From Planctomycetia bacterium (GTDB lineage: Bacteria > Planctomycetota > Planctomycetia > Pirellulales > UBA1268), in assembly GCA_026401035.1 (NCBI GenBank), contig JAPLNR010000036.1:1-37671 (forward strand): DNA of 37,671 nt, written 5' to 3'. Positions 1 to 9,068 of this stretch are shown piece by piece. The translations under genes were made by a program, and so were the position numbers. Numbering within the stretch: position 1 is the first letter of the stretch; each line of letters begins with the position of its first letter. Under the pieces are notes generated by a model, which saw only the letters and a program-made list of their open reading frames with translations, had not been told where the DNA came from and did no database searches.

Positions 1-797
1 ACCGCCGAGGCACAGGGCCGCACGGTCTGCCCGCCGCAGCGCCATAATTCCTGACCGGTCTCGAGGTCATAGCCACGGGCCGCGTTCTCCCCGTTCATGA
101 TGACCTGCCCGCGGCCGCTTGAATCCGCGGCGATGAGCGGAGTGCACCAGCCCGACGGCTCATCCCGCGACACCTCCCAGACGGTCCGGCCCGTCTTCTT
201 GTCGAGGGCGTAGAGCCGCGAGGGGCCCTCGTGGTCCCATGGCACGATGATCAGGTCACCGGCCAGAGTCGGCGAACTGCCTTCACCGAAACCATGCCGC
301 ATCGTCATGTCGCCAAAGTCCCGGCTCCACACCAACTCTCCGGCCATCGTGTAGCAGAAGAGGCCGCGCGATCCGAAAGAGGCATACAGATGAATGCCGT
401 CGGTGCACGGCGAGTGGGACGCAAACCCGTTGGTCTCGTGCGTTCCCTCATGGGGAATCGCCCGCACCGCGGATCGCGACCATTTTTCCGCGCCCGTGGC
501 GCGGTCGAAGCAGAGCACGCGAAAGTCGAGTTCGCCCGGCACTCCAGCGACGGGCACCGCCGCGGTCACGAACACCGACTGATCCCAGACCACTGGGGAC
601 GAGGATCCGCGACCCGGGATTTCAACCTTCCAGCGGAGGGATTTTGCGGCGCCAAACTCGATTGGTGGCGCGGCCGCGGCGGCCGTTCCGTTGCCGTTCG
701 GACCCCGCCAATGCCCCCACTGATCCGCCACGGCCTGCCGGGCGCCCTCCGGGTGCAGGATCAGCATCGCAACAACCGCCCACTCAAGACATCGCAT
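1..797 (-). CDS. PQQ-like beta-propeller repeat protein (3' end cut by window)
   Basis: About 265 N-terminal residues are visible and the frame stays open to the window edge. After a signal peptide (MRCLEWAVVAMLIL then a small-residue cleavage region) comes HWRGPNGNG, the N-terminal motif I associate with secreted planctomycete PQQ-propeller proteins. Propeller blades are seen as YALDKKTGRTVWE and YDLETGQELWRCGG, the repeated 'D..TG...W' signature of PQQ-like/PF13360 blades. I chose the ATG at 797 because AGGAAA lies 8 bases upstream and the signal peptide follows directly; an in-frame ATG at 818 adds seven residues. Such proteins are exported and usually scaffold or bind; real PQQ-dependent dehydrogenase activity cannot be judged because the rest is missing. 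Family call firm, function open. Confidence 0.85.
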   Translation of the reverse strand, partial: MRCLEWAVVAMLILHPEGARQAVADQWGHWRGPNGNGTAAAAAPPIEFGAAKSLRWKVEIPGRGSSSPVVWDQSVFVTAAVPVAGVPGELDFRVLCFDRATGAEKWSRSAVRAIPHEGTHETNGFASHSPCTDGIHLYASFGSRGLFCYTMAGELVWSRDFGDMTMRHGFGEGSSPTLAGDLIIVPWDHEGPSRLYALDKKTGRTVWEVSRDEPSGWCTPLIAADSSGRGQVIMNGENAARGYDLETGQELWRCGGQTVRPCASA

Positions 798-886
798 GAC
801 GGGACTTTCCTGCAGCATTGTTTCCCAATCCGAAGCGGCACGCGGTCCGCAGCGACCACGCGCCGGCAGACTTGTTCCACAGTCTA

Positions 887-2134
887 CTATCTGCTGCTCA
901 GCGCCAGCCGATCCGCCTCGCAGGCCATCGCGACAGCCGCCACGCTGTCGGCTTCCGTGAGCCTCCGCACGTGGGCGGGATCGCGGATATTGGCAATCTG
1001 GTCGGCGGCGAGATCCCGAACGACCTGGCCATACAGATCCATTTTTCCAAGGCCGAGATCAAACCCGATCTCGACGAGCGCCGTCGCCTCGAAGGGCTGA
1101 AACCGGCCCCGCATGCGGCGGCTGTCGCCTGCGTAGCGTTCGACCGTGCGGACCGAACTTCCCGGCAGCATGTGGGCGAGCACTCCGAGCGTGTCGTCGT
1201 CGACGAGCCCGCGAAACTCACCCCGCGTGGGCACCCAGTCATAGAGCCGCACTTCCCCCCGCTCGAACACGAGCCGCAATTCCTGCCGATCCAGGCGGGA
1301 GGCCTGGTGAAAGCCGTGCTCGAAGTGGAAGAGGACGCCTGCATGCGGCTGATTTTCAGCCTGCCGGGAGCCCTTGTAGCGGCAGGTGCAGACCACCTGC
1401 TCCTCGACGGGTTCCTGAATCACCGGCTGCCCCCCCACGTTGGCCCGCACACTGCGGGCCGCCGACACGACCACGCCCTTCCCCAGCCACGAGGCGACCA
1501 GATCGAAGAAATGCACGCCATGCTCGACGAAAATTCCGCCGCTGATGTCGCGGTTCCAAAACCAGTGGCCCCGGGCAAGCCCCTCGTCAGCGGCTTCGTT
1601 GATGAACAGGCCGTGCAGCAGATCGCCGAGGATCCAGGAGTCGATGAGCTGCCCGACCACCTGCGCGAGCGGGTTGTATCGTTCGACCAGATTGGCCACG
1701 CAGATGCGTCCCTGCCGGGCCGCCAGCGACGCAAGGCTCTCGGCATCCGCGAGCGTCGTGGCGAGGGGCTTCTCCGCGAGCACATGCTTGCCCGCGAGGA
1801 GTGCCGTCGCAGCTTGGCGATGGTGCAAGGCGGGTGGGGTCGCGATGTAGACCAGATCGATGTCGGGGGAGACGAGCAGCGCCTCGGGCGACTGGGGCTC
1901 CGTCTGCAGTTCGGCGGCCGCCCGCTGGGCTGCAGCGGGATCGATGTCGGCGACGGCGCTGATCACCACGCCGGGCAGCTGCCGGTATTGCGCGAGGGAA
2001 AACCTGGCAAACGCCCCGCAGCCGACGAGCCCCACCCGCAGCGTTTCAGGAACGATTTCAACGCGTCGCTGCGGCTCGAGTTCGGGCATGGTCGGCGAAC
2101 CAGAGCCTTCATCGAAAGTGACACTGGCAATCAT
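887..2134 (-). CDS. Gfo/Idh/MocA family oxidoreductase
   Basis: A 415-residue NAD(P)-dependent dehydrogenase of the Gfo/Idh/MocA family, which oxidises or reduces sugars, inositols and their derivatives in the cytoplasm. The Rossmann loop GLVGCGAFARF is at about residues 34-44. AEKPLA at about 120-125 holds the family's catalytic lysine, and GGIFVEHGVHFFD at about 199-211 is the C-terminal domain motif carrying the catalytic His/Asp pair. The ATG at 2134 has GGGAG seven bases upstream; an ATG at 2158 is in frame but has a poorer ribosome site. The gene lies between the PQQ-propeller gene and the arsenite transporter on the same strand, but with gaps of 89 and 244 bases, so an operon is not obvious. 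The substrate cannot be told from sequence. Confidence 0.9.
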   Translation of the reverse strand: MIASVTFDEGSGSPTMPELEPQRRVEIVPETLRVGLVGCGAFARFSLAQYRQLPGVVISAVADIDPAAAQRAAAELQTEPQSPEALLVSPDIDLVYIATPPALHHRQAATALLAGKHVLAEKPLATTLADAESLASLAARQGRICVANLVERYNPLAQVVGQLIDSWILGDLLHGLFINEAADEGLARGHWFWNRDISGGIFVEHGVHFFDLVASWLGKGVVVSAARSVRANVGGQPVIQEPVEEQVVCTCRYKGSRQAENQPHAGVLFHFEHGFHQASRLDRQELRLVFERGEVRLYDWVPTRGEFRGLVDDDTLGVLAHMLPGSSVRTVERYAGDSRRMRGRFQPFEATALVEIGFDLGLGKMDLYGQVVRDLAADQIANIRDPAHVRRLTEADSVAAVAMACEADRLALSSR

Positions 2135-2240
2135 GTCGCGATCTCCCAGGGACAACATCCCTGCAGAGAATCAACCGCCGCAGTGCCTGCGCCGGAAAAC
2201 GGCTGCTGCATGCTACGCCGCCATACCACCAATGACCAAT

Positions 2241-2261
2241 TCCCGGGCGAAAGCCCCGGGA
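2241..2261. terminator. Hairpin between the ACR3 and Gfo/Idh genes
   Basis: TCCCGGG and CCCGGGA form a perfect 7-bp stem with a 7-base loop in the gap between the arsenite exporter gene and the oxidoreductase gene. On the plus strand a T run follows about 11 bases later, but no plus-strand gene ends here. On the minus strand there is no clear T tract. It may be a weak terminator or a spacer hairpin. Confidence 0.3.
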
Positions 2262-2378
2262 TACTTTCGATACTTTTTTCGGACTGTCATCGGCGGCGGG
2301 CGTCGAGCCCCGTGGCCCTTCTCACAATCGGCCCGGCTCCGTGTGGTTTCGCGACTGCGCCATGCTGCCTTCGCTCGA

Positions 2379-3533
2379 TCACGGCGGATCGTGGGGAAAC
2401 CAGTGCCGGGTGCCCGTGCAGAACCTCACGAGCATCAGCATCACCGGCACCTCGATGAGCACGCCCACCACCGTGGCGAGCGCCGCCCCCGACGACAGGC
2501 CATAGAGCATCGCCGCGGTCGCGATGGCGACTTCGAAATGGTTCGACGCACCGATCAGGGCTGACGGCGCGGCGTTTTCGTAGGTGAATCCCAGCAGTTT
2601 CGCCAGCGCATACGTGATGCCAAAGATCAGCACCGTCTGAATGAACAGGGGAATGGCGATCCAGAGGATGGTGAGCGGATTCGCGACGATCGTGTCGCCC
2701 TTGAACGAAAACAGCAGCACGAGCGTGAGGAGCAGCGCCGTGATCGTGATCGGGGTCAGCCAGTGGAGAAACCTCCGCTCGAACCACTCGCGGCCCAGCG
2801 TGCCGATGATCAACCGCTGCGAAAGCACGCCGGCCACGAGCGGCAGCGCGACGTAGATGCCGATCGACAACAGCAGGGCCTGCCAGGGCACCGGCAGCTT
2901 TCCCATGCCGAGCAGGAGTCCCCCGAGGGCTCCGTAGAGCACGAGCATCGTCAACGAGTTTACGGCCACCATGACCAGCGTGTGCCCGGCATGGCCACGG
3001 GCCAGGTGTCCCCAGACGAGCACCATGGCCGTGCATGGGGCGACACCGAGCAGGATGCAGCCGGCGAGGTAGCTTCGCCACAGCGGCACCTCGAGCATCT
3101 TCTCCCCCTCGTGCATGACCGCCCGGCCCGCGCCGTAGTCGTCCCCCACGTCGAGTTTCACGCCCAGTGGCAGCTTGACATGGTCGACGGCCTCGGGGCC
3201 GATCAGCGGCAACAGCAGTGAGCCCAGGAAATAAGCGGCGATGGCGTACATCGTGAACGGCTTGATCGCCCAGTTCACCAGCAGCGTGAGGGCGACGGGC
3301 TTCAGAGACCGACCCGCTGCCCGCACCTCGGCGAAATCGATCTTCACCATGATGGGATACATCATGAAAAACAGGCAGATCGCGATCGGAATCGAGATCA
3401 CCGGCACGCCGTCCACGAATACGGACATCCCGTCGAGCCACTTGGCGAGATTGGGCGCGAGCCTGCCGATGGCGATGCCTGCCACGATGCACAGCCCGAC
3501 CCAGATGGTTAGGTAGCGCTCGAAGAAGCTCAT
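2379..3533 (-). CDS. ACR3-family arsenite efflux transporter
   Basis: A 384-residue inner-membrane protein with about ten hydrophobic segments, matching the ACR3 (arsenical resistance-3, BASS superfamily) permeases that export arsenite. Recognisable family sequence includes [13 protein letters not shown] near residue 60, the cysteine-containing [18 protein letters not shown] (the conserved cysteine needed for arsenite transport in the family) and a loop ending in NHFEVAIA near residue 300. I used ATG 3533 ([11 protein letters not shown]) because AGGA lies six bases upstream and ACR3 proteins commonly begin this way; ATG 3572 would add 13 polar residues. No arsR or arsenate reductase gene is next to it, so regulation is not visible here. 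Confidence 0.93.
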   Translation of the reverse strand: MSFFERYLTIWVGLCIVAGIAIGRLAPNLAKWLDGMSVFVDGVPVISIPIAICLFFMMYPIMVKIDFAEVRAAGRSLKPVALTLLVNWAIKPFTMYAIAAYFLGSLLLPLIGPEAVDHVKLPLGVKLDVGDDYGAGRAVMHEGEKMLEVPLWRSYLAGCILLGVAPCTAMVLVWGHLARGHAGHTLVMVAVNSLTMLVLYGALGGLLLGMGKLPVPWQALLLSIGIYVALPLVAGVLSQRLIIGTLGREWFERRFLHWLTPITITALLLTLVLLFSFKGDTIVANPLTILWIAIPLFIQTVLIFGITYALAKLLGFTYENAAPSALIGASNHFEVAIATAAMLYGLSSGAALATVVGVLIEVPVMLMLVRFCTGTRHWFPHDPP

Positions 3534-3706
3534 GCCATGTCCTGGCGACTGCTGGACTGCGTCGTCTGCCATCGGAGAGCTCGTGACCGGATGAACGGGC
3601 CGCCCGCCGGAAGTGGCGGCTCGGGAAACTGGCCCGCTGGAACTGATATAGTTTCAGGCAGCCGACAAGGCTGCAACACCGACATCGTTCCCCGCGAAGG
3701 AATCAA

Positions 3707-3952
3707 ATGGAAACAATCTGGTTTATCGTGATCGGCCTGCTCGCCGGCTGGCTTGCCGGCCTGCTCATGAAGGGCGGCGGCTATGGGATCATCGGCGACA
3801 TCATCGTCGGAGTGCTCGGATCGCTCGTCGGCGGCTACCTGTTCAAGACGCTCGGGGTATCCCTCGGCGGCGGCCTGGCCGCGAACCTGATCGTGGCGAC
3901 CGTCGGGGCCGTGGTACTGATCCTGTTTCTGCGGGTCTTGAAACGCGCCTAG
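3707..3952 (+). CDS. GlsB/YeaQ/YmgE-family small membrane protein
   Basis: An 81-residue protein made of three hydrophobic segments rich in glycine: WFIVIGLLAGWLAGLLM, then a GIIGDIIVGVLGSLVGGYL block, then a C-terminal helix ending in LKRA. This is the layout of the transglycosylase-associated (GlsB/YeaQ/YmgE) family, stress-linked inner-membrane proteins of uncertain biochemical role. Length and the GxxGDxxxGxxGxxxGG pattern fit. The start ATG has AAGGAA upstream at good spacing. It is divergent from the ACR3 gene and precedes the POTRA-like gene by 97 bases. Confidence 0.88.
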   Translation: METIWFIVIGLLAGWLAGLLMKGGGYGIIGDIIVGVLGSLVGGYLFKTLGVSLGGGLAANLIVATVGAVVLILFLRVLKRA

Positions 3953-4049
3953 GTGCCTGCGCCGGCCACAACTGACGTTTCCTCTCCACCGGGCAGCCGC
4001 TAGCCTCCCGGGCTCGCAGACCCCGTCGTCCACCCGCCGCGATTCCGCG

Positions 4050-6665
4050 ATGCCTTCCCTGTTCACGACGCGTCGACCCGCCAGCCGTTTCGCACGCTCC
4101 GTGCACATGGCGGTCGCGTTGCTCGTGACGGTGGCCGACGCGGTCGCGGTCCAGTCCACGGCTGCTGCCTCGGGCGGACAGCCGCCCGCCAACGAGCGGA
4201 TCGTCGTGCGCGGGCTCACGCACCTCGACCCGACACAACTCGCACGCGCGTTGTTGGCAAACGACGAACTCCTGTTGCTCAGCAGTCCACTGACCCCCAG
4301 CAAGACGTTCCTCGCGGCAGTCGCCGACAAGGCGACGCTGGCCCTCCAGCACGAGGGCTTCGCCACGGCGCAGGCCACCGCCAGCATCGAACATGGCGCC
4401 GACGGCGAGTGGGTGGCCGTCGACGTGGTGGAAGGTCCGCGTGAGATGGCCGCTGGCATCGAGATCACCGGCCTGCCCAACGATTTGGCCCAGGGGCTGC
4501 GGCGCTGGCTCAAATCCCAGCGTCCGCCGCCCGGCGCCGTGCCGCAGTCGTCGGACGTTCAGGACGGGTGGAGCGGCACGCACTGGCTCGACTCGCGCGG
4601 CCAGCCGGCACGGCTGGAGATGCCCGCCTGGAGGCCGGGGCACCCCGCGCCCTTCGACCCGCATCAGCTTGTGACCGTGCGGCACGCGATCGGCCGCTTC
4701 CTGCGGGAGCAGGGATATTTCGCCGCCGCGACACTCGTCGAAAAACAGAAGCCCTCCGGCACGGCGGCGACAAGGCCGGCCGGCGCCGCGACGTTCGACG
4801 CCGTGGTGCGTTCCAGCGCGGCTGGCGCCGTGCTGGCGATCACATTCACCCACCTGCCGCCGGCCTCCATCCTGCGCGGTATCGAACTCTTTCCGGGATC
4901 ACGGACGAATTCCGCCGACCTGCAAAAGCTGCTCGGCATCACCCCCGGCAGCCCGGTCACCGAACGCGACCGCCTCGCGTGGTGCGAGACCCTCCGCCTG
5001 TCCGGCCGCTTCGTCCGGCACGAGGTGAAGCTGAAGGAGGTTCGTGCGGCCGATGGGGGCGTGCCGGAGTTGGTCGCGGTCTTCGACCTCAGCGCCTATC
5101 CGCACGTGGCGCCGCTGGCCGAGCCGCTCTCGCGCGAGGAACAGGTCCTGCTCGCGTTTCGTAAGTGGCTTCTGCAGACGCTCGCCGATGACAACGATCT
5201 AGTCCTGACGTGGACGCTCGCCCCGGGTGGCGAGCCGACCCCGGCGACACGGCAGCCTGTCGGTTCGCTCGTCGTGTCGACGCATGAGGGGCTGCTGCTG
5301 ACGGCTCTGCCGGGAAGCCCGGACGCCTGTGGCGTGGCGGTGAGCGGTGACGGATTCGGCTGGTTCCTGCCCGGGGCCGCCGGTCGGTTCGAAGTGCCGT
5401 TGCCGGTGCGGCAACGGGCCGCGGTGAACGTCAGTCTGTTCCTGACGGAGGTCGTCGAGGTCGGCCAGCACAAATACCCGCGTCGCTTCAACGTCAGCTA
5501 CGGCGTGGAACCGCGGCCGCACGATGCCGCCGCTGCCCTCGCCGCCACGGCGCAGATCGAGCCGGTGGCCTGCATCGCGTTTCTCCACGAAGGAAATCCC
5601 ACGGTTGGCTGGGAGGGTGACGAACTCGTCGTGGAGCGTTCCGACAAGACGGCCCGGTTCGACTCCCGCACGGGCCGGCTTCTGTCACTGCACTTTCCAG
5701 CGGGAGGCAGCATCGCGATCGACGCCGCGCCCGGCCGGTTTATGGCCGATCTGGCGGCGCTCCGCCTTGCTGCCGGCGACAACCGCGCCCGGAACGAGGC
5801 GCTGGTCTCTTCCGGCATCGAGTTCCTCACCAGCGCGGCCATGGGGGCGGCGGTTCGGCATCTCCTCGAGGCCGTTGGCATGCAGCAGAGGCTGGCAGTC
5901 TGGCAGGAGCGGGTCGATGCGGTCGCCGATACGTTGCGGATGACGGCCAAGTCGGGTGGCTTTGCCGCCACTGATCGCGTGGTGGCCGACGCGTTGTCCC
6001 GTGCCGCTGACGATGCCTCCGCCGTCCCGCTCACGATTCCTTCGGCGGAGCAGCGCTCGCCCGCTCCCGACCCAGCCATGGCGCTGGCCCAGCTGGCCGC
6101 CGCACAGGCCTGGCGGTGGACGGAACAGGCTTGCGGCCAGGACGCATGGCCGGCGGCACTCGCGCGGGTGGCCACGCTCGCGGCCAAGGGGGATGCGGCG
6201 GTGCTCTGGGAACTCTCCGCGTTCATGACCACCAAACGCAACGGACCGCTGGCCTATCTCGCCGCCGCCAGCGTGGCTCCGCTGCCGTCGCTGGCGATCA
6301 CGCTCGCGCGGCAGGGCCAGCAGCGGCTCACCGTCGACGCCTTCCACGACGACTGCCGGCCGTTGTTGGCAGTCCTGCGCAGTTGCGGCGTCGACCGCTG
6401 CGCCGTGGCGCTGCTCCGCAGGGTCGATGACGACGAGGCCCGGCTGTTGGGCGAGAAGCTCCTGCAGGATCCCGGAATGTTTCTCCCCCTGGTGCATGAC
6501 CTTCGCAGCCGCGACTCCGACGACGACGCGGTGGCGACCCTGTCGGATGCGCTCGATCACTGGTGGGGGGAATCGCTCCACACGCTGGTGACAGCCGCCC
6601 TGACGAGCCGGGTCCAACTCCAAACGGCCGACAAGCCGGCGGCAGACGACCACCCGCGGCGCTGA
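4050..6665 (+). CDS. Large secreted protein with POTRA-like domains, no beta-barrel
   Basis: An 871-residue protein with an N-terminal export-type segment (a basic stretch, then MAVALLVTVADAVAV). Three parts look like POTRA modules. Residues about 45-140 begin ERIVVRGLTHLDPTQL and end VDVVEGPRE. Residues about 205-240 contain a helix followed by QGYFAAATLVEKQ. Residues about 270-345 contain ILRGIELFPGSRTNSADLQ, LLGITPGSPVTERD and LSGRFVRHEVKLKEV. POTRA domains normally precede an Omp85/BamA/TpsB barrel, but the C-terminal 500 residues contain a beta-rich middle and then Ala-rich helices (about 580-850), not a barrel or a terminal aromatic. The start has no clear ribosome site. Possible roles are periplasmic chaperoning or envelope assembly; this is inference. 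It converges on the PEP-CTERM gene downstream. Confidence 0.7.
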   Translation: MPSLFTTRRPASRFARSVHMAVALLVTVADAVAVQSTAAASGGQPPANERIVVRGLTHLDPTQLARALLANDELLLLSSPLTPSKTFLAAVADKATLALQHEGFATAQATASIEHGADGEWVAVDVVEGPREMAAGIEITGLPNDLAQGLRRWLKSQRPPPGAVPQSSDVQDGWSGTHWLDSRGQPARLEMPAWRPGHPAPFDPHQLVTVRHAIGRFLREQGYFAAATLVEKQKPSGTAATRPAGAATFDAVVRSSAAGAVLAITFTHLPPASILRGIELFPGSRTNSADLQKLLGITPGSPVTERDRLAWCETLRLSGRFVRHEVKLKEVRAADGGVPELVAVFDLSAYPHVAPLAEPLSREEQVLLAFRKWLLQTLADDNDLVLTWTLAPGGEPTPATRQPVGSLVVSTHEGLLLTALPGSPDACGVAVSGDGFGWFLPGAAGRFEVPLPVRQRAAVNVSLFLTEVVEVGQHKYPRRFNVSYGVEPRPHDAAAALAATAQIEPVACIAFLHEGNPTVGWEGDELVVERSDKTARFDSRTGRLLSLHFPAGGSIAIDAAPGRFMADLAALRLAAGDNRARNEALVSSGIEFLTSAAMGAAVRHLLEAVGMQQRLAVWQERVDAVADTLRMTAKSGGFAATDRVVADALSRAADDASAVPLTIPSAEQRSPAPDPAMALAQLAAAQAWRWTEQACGQDAWPAALARVATLAAKGDAAVLWELSAFMTTKRNGPLAYLAAASVAPLPSLAITLARQGQQRLTVDAFHDDCRPLLAVLRSCGVDRCAVALLRRVDDDEARLLGEKLLQDPGMFLPLVHDLRSRDSDDDAVATLSDALDHWWGESLHTLVTAALTSRVQLQTADKPAADDHPRR

Positions 6666-6715
6666 TTCCCCAAGCCAGTCAGGGATCGGCTGCGGACACA
6701 ACCGCGCAGGCCCGG

Positions 6716-8758
6716 TCAACCGGCATTCTTCGCCGTCCACCGCCGCCGCCATTGCGTCAGGCCCGCGAGTCCAAACCCTACCGCCGCAAGGGCGCAGGCG
6801 GAGGGCTCGGGAACGGTGGCGATGTTCACGAAGTTGCTGGCGGGCAGATACTCGCCGGAGAAGTTCAGTCCTCCGGCGGTCGCGTTGTAGTCGATCGTCC
6901 ACAACTGGCCGGCAAGCGAAAACATCCCGCCGTCGGCCAGCACCGAGCCGCCGTAAGTGAACAGGCCGCTGTTCCAACTACCGGTGTAGTTGATGAGCGA
7001 GAACGTCGTACCTGCCGCGAATGCGCTCGGGGTCGTGGCGAGATCGGTGAGCGTGAGCCCGACCGTCCCCGAGAGCGAGAGGTTTCCCGTGACGCTCAGC
7101 AGGTCCGCGGCCAGCGGGACGGCAGAGTTCATTTCATACGCGAAGGTCGACTGGTCAAGCAGCGTGACGGCACCCGTGGCGAGGCTTTCAATGCCGGTCC
7201 CCGGCGACAACGTGCCACTCGCGTTCGCCGTGATCGATCCACCGATCGTGCCTGAGCCGCCCAGCAGGCCGCCCGCATTCACGGAGACGGCCGAGTTGCC
7301 CAGCGCTCCGCTGACCAGGAACGAGCCGGCATTGATGGCCGTGGCCCCCGAGTAGCTGCTCGTGCCGGAAAACGTGAGCGTGTCTGCGCCCTGTTTCGTC
7401 AGCGCGCCCGTGCCGCTGATCGCGGAGGAGACGGTGCTGGAACCAGTCCTGTTGAACACCAGCGCACCATTGTTGACGAGGTCGGTGCCGAGGGCGCCCG
7501 TCGATGAGCCCGTGCCAATCTGCAATGTGCCGCCGGCGTTGAGGTTGATCGTGCCAGCCCCGCCCTTCGACAGGGTGCCGCCGACGATCACCACGCCCCC
7601 CGAGCCACCGCTCCCGGAAATCGTCAATGTGCCCGTGCCCGCGCCGCCAACGACGAGAGCGCCGGAATTGCTCCATGTGCCGCTGCTGACGGTCGCCGTC
7701 CCCGTGCCGCTGACGAGGGTGCCGATGATGCCGCTGCCACTCGTGACCAGCCCGCCGACGACATCAAGTGTACCCGTGCCATTACGGCCCACATGGATAG
7801 CAACGGAATTGGTCCATGTACCGCTGCTCACCGTCGCCGTGCCCACGCCTCCGCCGAAGGCGATGTTTCCAACCGTATTCCTGACCTCGCCACCCGTCAC
7901 ATACAGTGCACCTGCGCCAGCTGCGCCGGTGGTATATCCACCGAGATAAAGCTGACTCGAAGTGATCCATGCACCGCTGCTAACGGTCGCCGTACCGATA
8001 CCGCCATTGATGCCGATGGCACCAGACGTATTCGTGACCGCCCCCCCGGTCACGTCCAACGTGCCCGTGCCCCCGAAGCCGACGTAAAGAAGCCGGGTAT
8101 TGGCCCACGTGCCGCTACTGACGGTCGCCGCGCCGACGCTGCCGGCACTTAAACCGAGAAAGCCATTGCCATTCGCGACAGCGCCGCCGGTCACGGAGAG
8201 GCCGCCGGTACCGGAACTGCCCACGACGAGGCTATTGGTGCCAGTGCTGCCGATGGTTAATCGACCGTTGGCCGCCGTAATCGACAGGTCAAACTGGGCG
8301 GTGCCCGAAGTCAGCCCAGTGAGGGTGAACGTGCCGGTGTTGGTCAGCGCGAATGCGCCGCTTCCGGAGATCGTGCTGCTCATGGTCAGGGCTGTCGTCT
8401 GGTTGAACTGCAGCGTGCCGTTGGCAATGACGTTGCCGGTAATGCTCGCATTGTCGTTGATGACCGCAGTGTCGCCCGGAGCGATGGTGCCTCCGCCCCA
8501 GGCGCTGGTGTAGGTCGTCGTGGCTGCCAAAGCCGCGGCCGGAAGAACGCACGGGCCTGCGAGCAGCAGGCCGACCGTCAGCAGATCGGCCAGGCGCCAC
8601 TTCTTCGGCCGCGTGCAGGCGGCATGGAATTTCCTGTCAGCGATCGTTTCCTGGGGCAATGAATCGAGATCAGTCCCCGGCAGAGGATGGCTGACTCCGG
8701 GAAGGGCCTTGGAGATCCGCTGGCGCCGGGACTGCTGGTCATGTGAATCGCGTTTCAA
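6716..8758 (-). CDS. PEP-CTERM protein with autotransporter-type beta-strand repeats
   Basis: A Gly/Thr/Ser-rich surface protein of about 680 residues. It has a long N-terminal extension before the hydrophobic signal (LADLLTVGLLLAGP, ending PAAALAA), a repeat region, and the C-terminal tripartite sorting tag: VPEPS, a hydrophobic helix, then WRRRW. That tag is recognised by exosortase-type systems. The middle has about four 47-49-residue units built on TATVSSGTW..S..L.VG..GTGTL.V.GG, followed by PATR-type strands such as GADTLTFSGTSSYSGATAI, as in parallel beta-solenoids. No ATG sits well: I chose TTG 8758 because AGGGAA lies just upstream; an in-frame ATG at 8866 would add 36 unlikely residues. 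It is downstream of the SUMF1 genes on the same strand but separated by about 310 bases. Confidence 0.85.
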   Translation of the reverse strand: MKRDSHDQQSRRQRISKALPGVSHPLPGTDLDSLPQETIADRKFHAACTRPKKWRLADLLTVGLLLAGPCVLPAAALAATTTYTSAWGGGTIAPGDTAVINDNASITGNVIANGTLQFNQTTALTMSSTISGSGAFALTNTGTFTLTGLTSGTAQFDLSITAANGRLTIGSTGTNSLVVGSSGTGGLSVTGGAVANGNGFLGLSAGSVGAATVSSGTWANTRLLYVGFGGTGTLDVTGGAVTNTSGAIGINGGIGTATVSSGAWITSSQLYLGGYTTGAAGAGALYVTGGEVRNTVGNIAFGGGVGTATVSSGTWTNSVAIHVGRNGTGTLDVVGGLVTSGSGIIGTLVSGTGTATVSSGTWSNSGALVVGGAGTGTLTISGSGGSGGVVIVGGTLSKGGAGTINLNAGGTLQIGTGSSTGALGTDLVNNGALVFNRTGSSTVSSAISGTGALTKQGADTLTFSGTSSYSGATAINAGSFLVSGALGNSAVSVNAGGLLGGSGTIGGSITANASGTLSPGTGIESLATGAVTLLDQSTFAYEMNSAVPLAADLLSVTGNLSLSGTVGLTLTDLATTPSAFAAGTTFSLINYTGSWNSGLFTYGGSVLADGGMFSLAGQLWTIDYNATAGGLNFSGEYLPASNFVNIATVPEPSACALAAVGFGLAGLTQWRRRWTAKNAG
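7660..8240 (-). repeat. In-gene tandem repeat of about 145 bp
   Basis: Four units in the PEP-CTERM gene share, on the plus strand, a core like CCGCTGCTGACGGTCGCCG. The cores sit near 7678, 7826, 7974 and 8111, so the period is 137-148 bases (about 47-49 codons). Units differ by scattered changes and a few codons of length difference, so they are old duplications under protein-level constraint rather than a recent exact expansion. Confidence 0.75.
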
Positions 8759-8895
8759 GCGACGGTTCCCTTGCGAGCGATGCCGCACTGGCAACGCTGG
8801 CGACCGAACGAGCGACTTCACAGCGCGGCGAGAAACCCAGAAACTGGAAGGCGGGGAAAACATCACCGCCTGGGAAAAACTGCCGCAAAAGAAGG

Positions 8896-9033
8896 TCAGC
8901 GTGTCGGACAGACAGCGGTGACGAGTGCGTGCAGTAGCGATTCCAAAAGGATGCTGGCGATCAACGGATCGTCTTGCCAGGCCAGAAAGTAGTAATGCCC
9001 CCCGACGCGTTCAACCCCCTCTTTTGACGGCAT
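8896..9033 (-). CDS. Possible 45-residue ORF or gene remnant
   Basis: A short frame starting MPSKEGVERVGGHYYF and ending in a hydrophobic stretch (ASILLESLLHALVTA) lies in the roughly 310-base gap between the large SUMF1 gene and the PEP-CTERM gene, on the same strand as both. The composition reads like protein rather than random frame, but there is no ribosome site and I recognise no family. It could be the tail of a deleted gene. The rest of the gap shows nothing I can name. Confidence 0.18.
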   Translation of the reverse strand: MPSKEGVERVGGHYYFLAWQDDPLIASILLESLLHALVTAVCPTR

Positions 9034-9068
9034 TTCGCATCGCAAGACTGAAGACGGCTCCTGAGGCC

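Noticed and set aside
231..1100. Plus-strand frame of 289 codons opposite the PQQ and Gfo/Idh genes
   Set aside because: It is the Arg/Pro-rich antisense of two genes with clear family motifs on the minus strand.
818..2458. Long plus-strand frame (546 codons) over the Gfo/Idh gene
   Set aside because: It is antisense to a well-supported oxidoreductase; the open frame is a by-product of high GC.
4050..6665. Calling the POTRA-like protein BamA or TamA
   Set aside because: There is no C-terminal beta-barrel, VRGF/Y motif or terminal aromatic residue.
6990..8513. Plus-strand frames rich in Pro/Val across the PEP-CTERM gene
   Set aside because: They are the antisense translation of the Gly/Thr/Ser repeat region.
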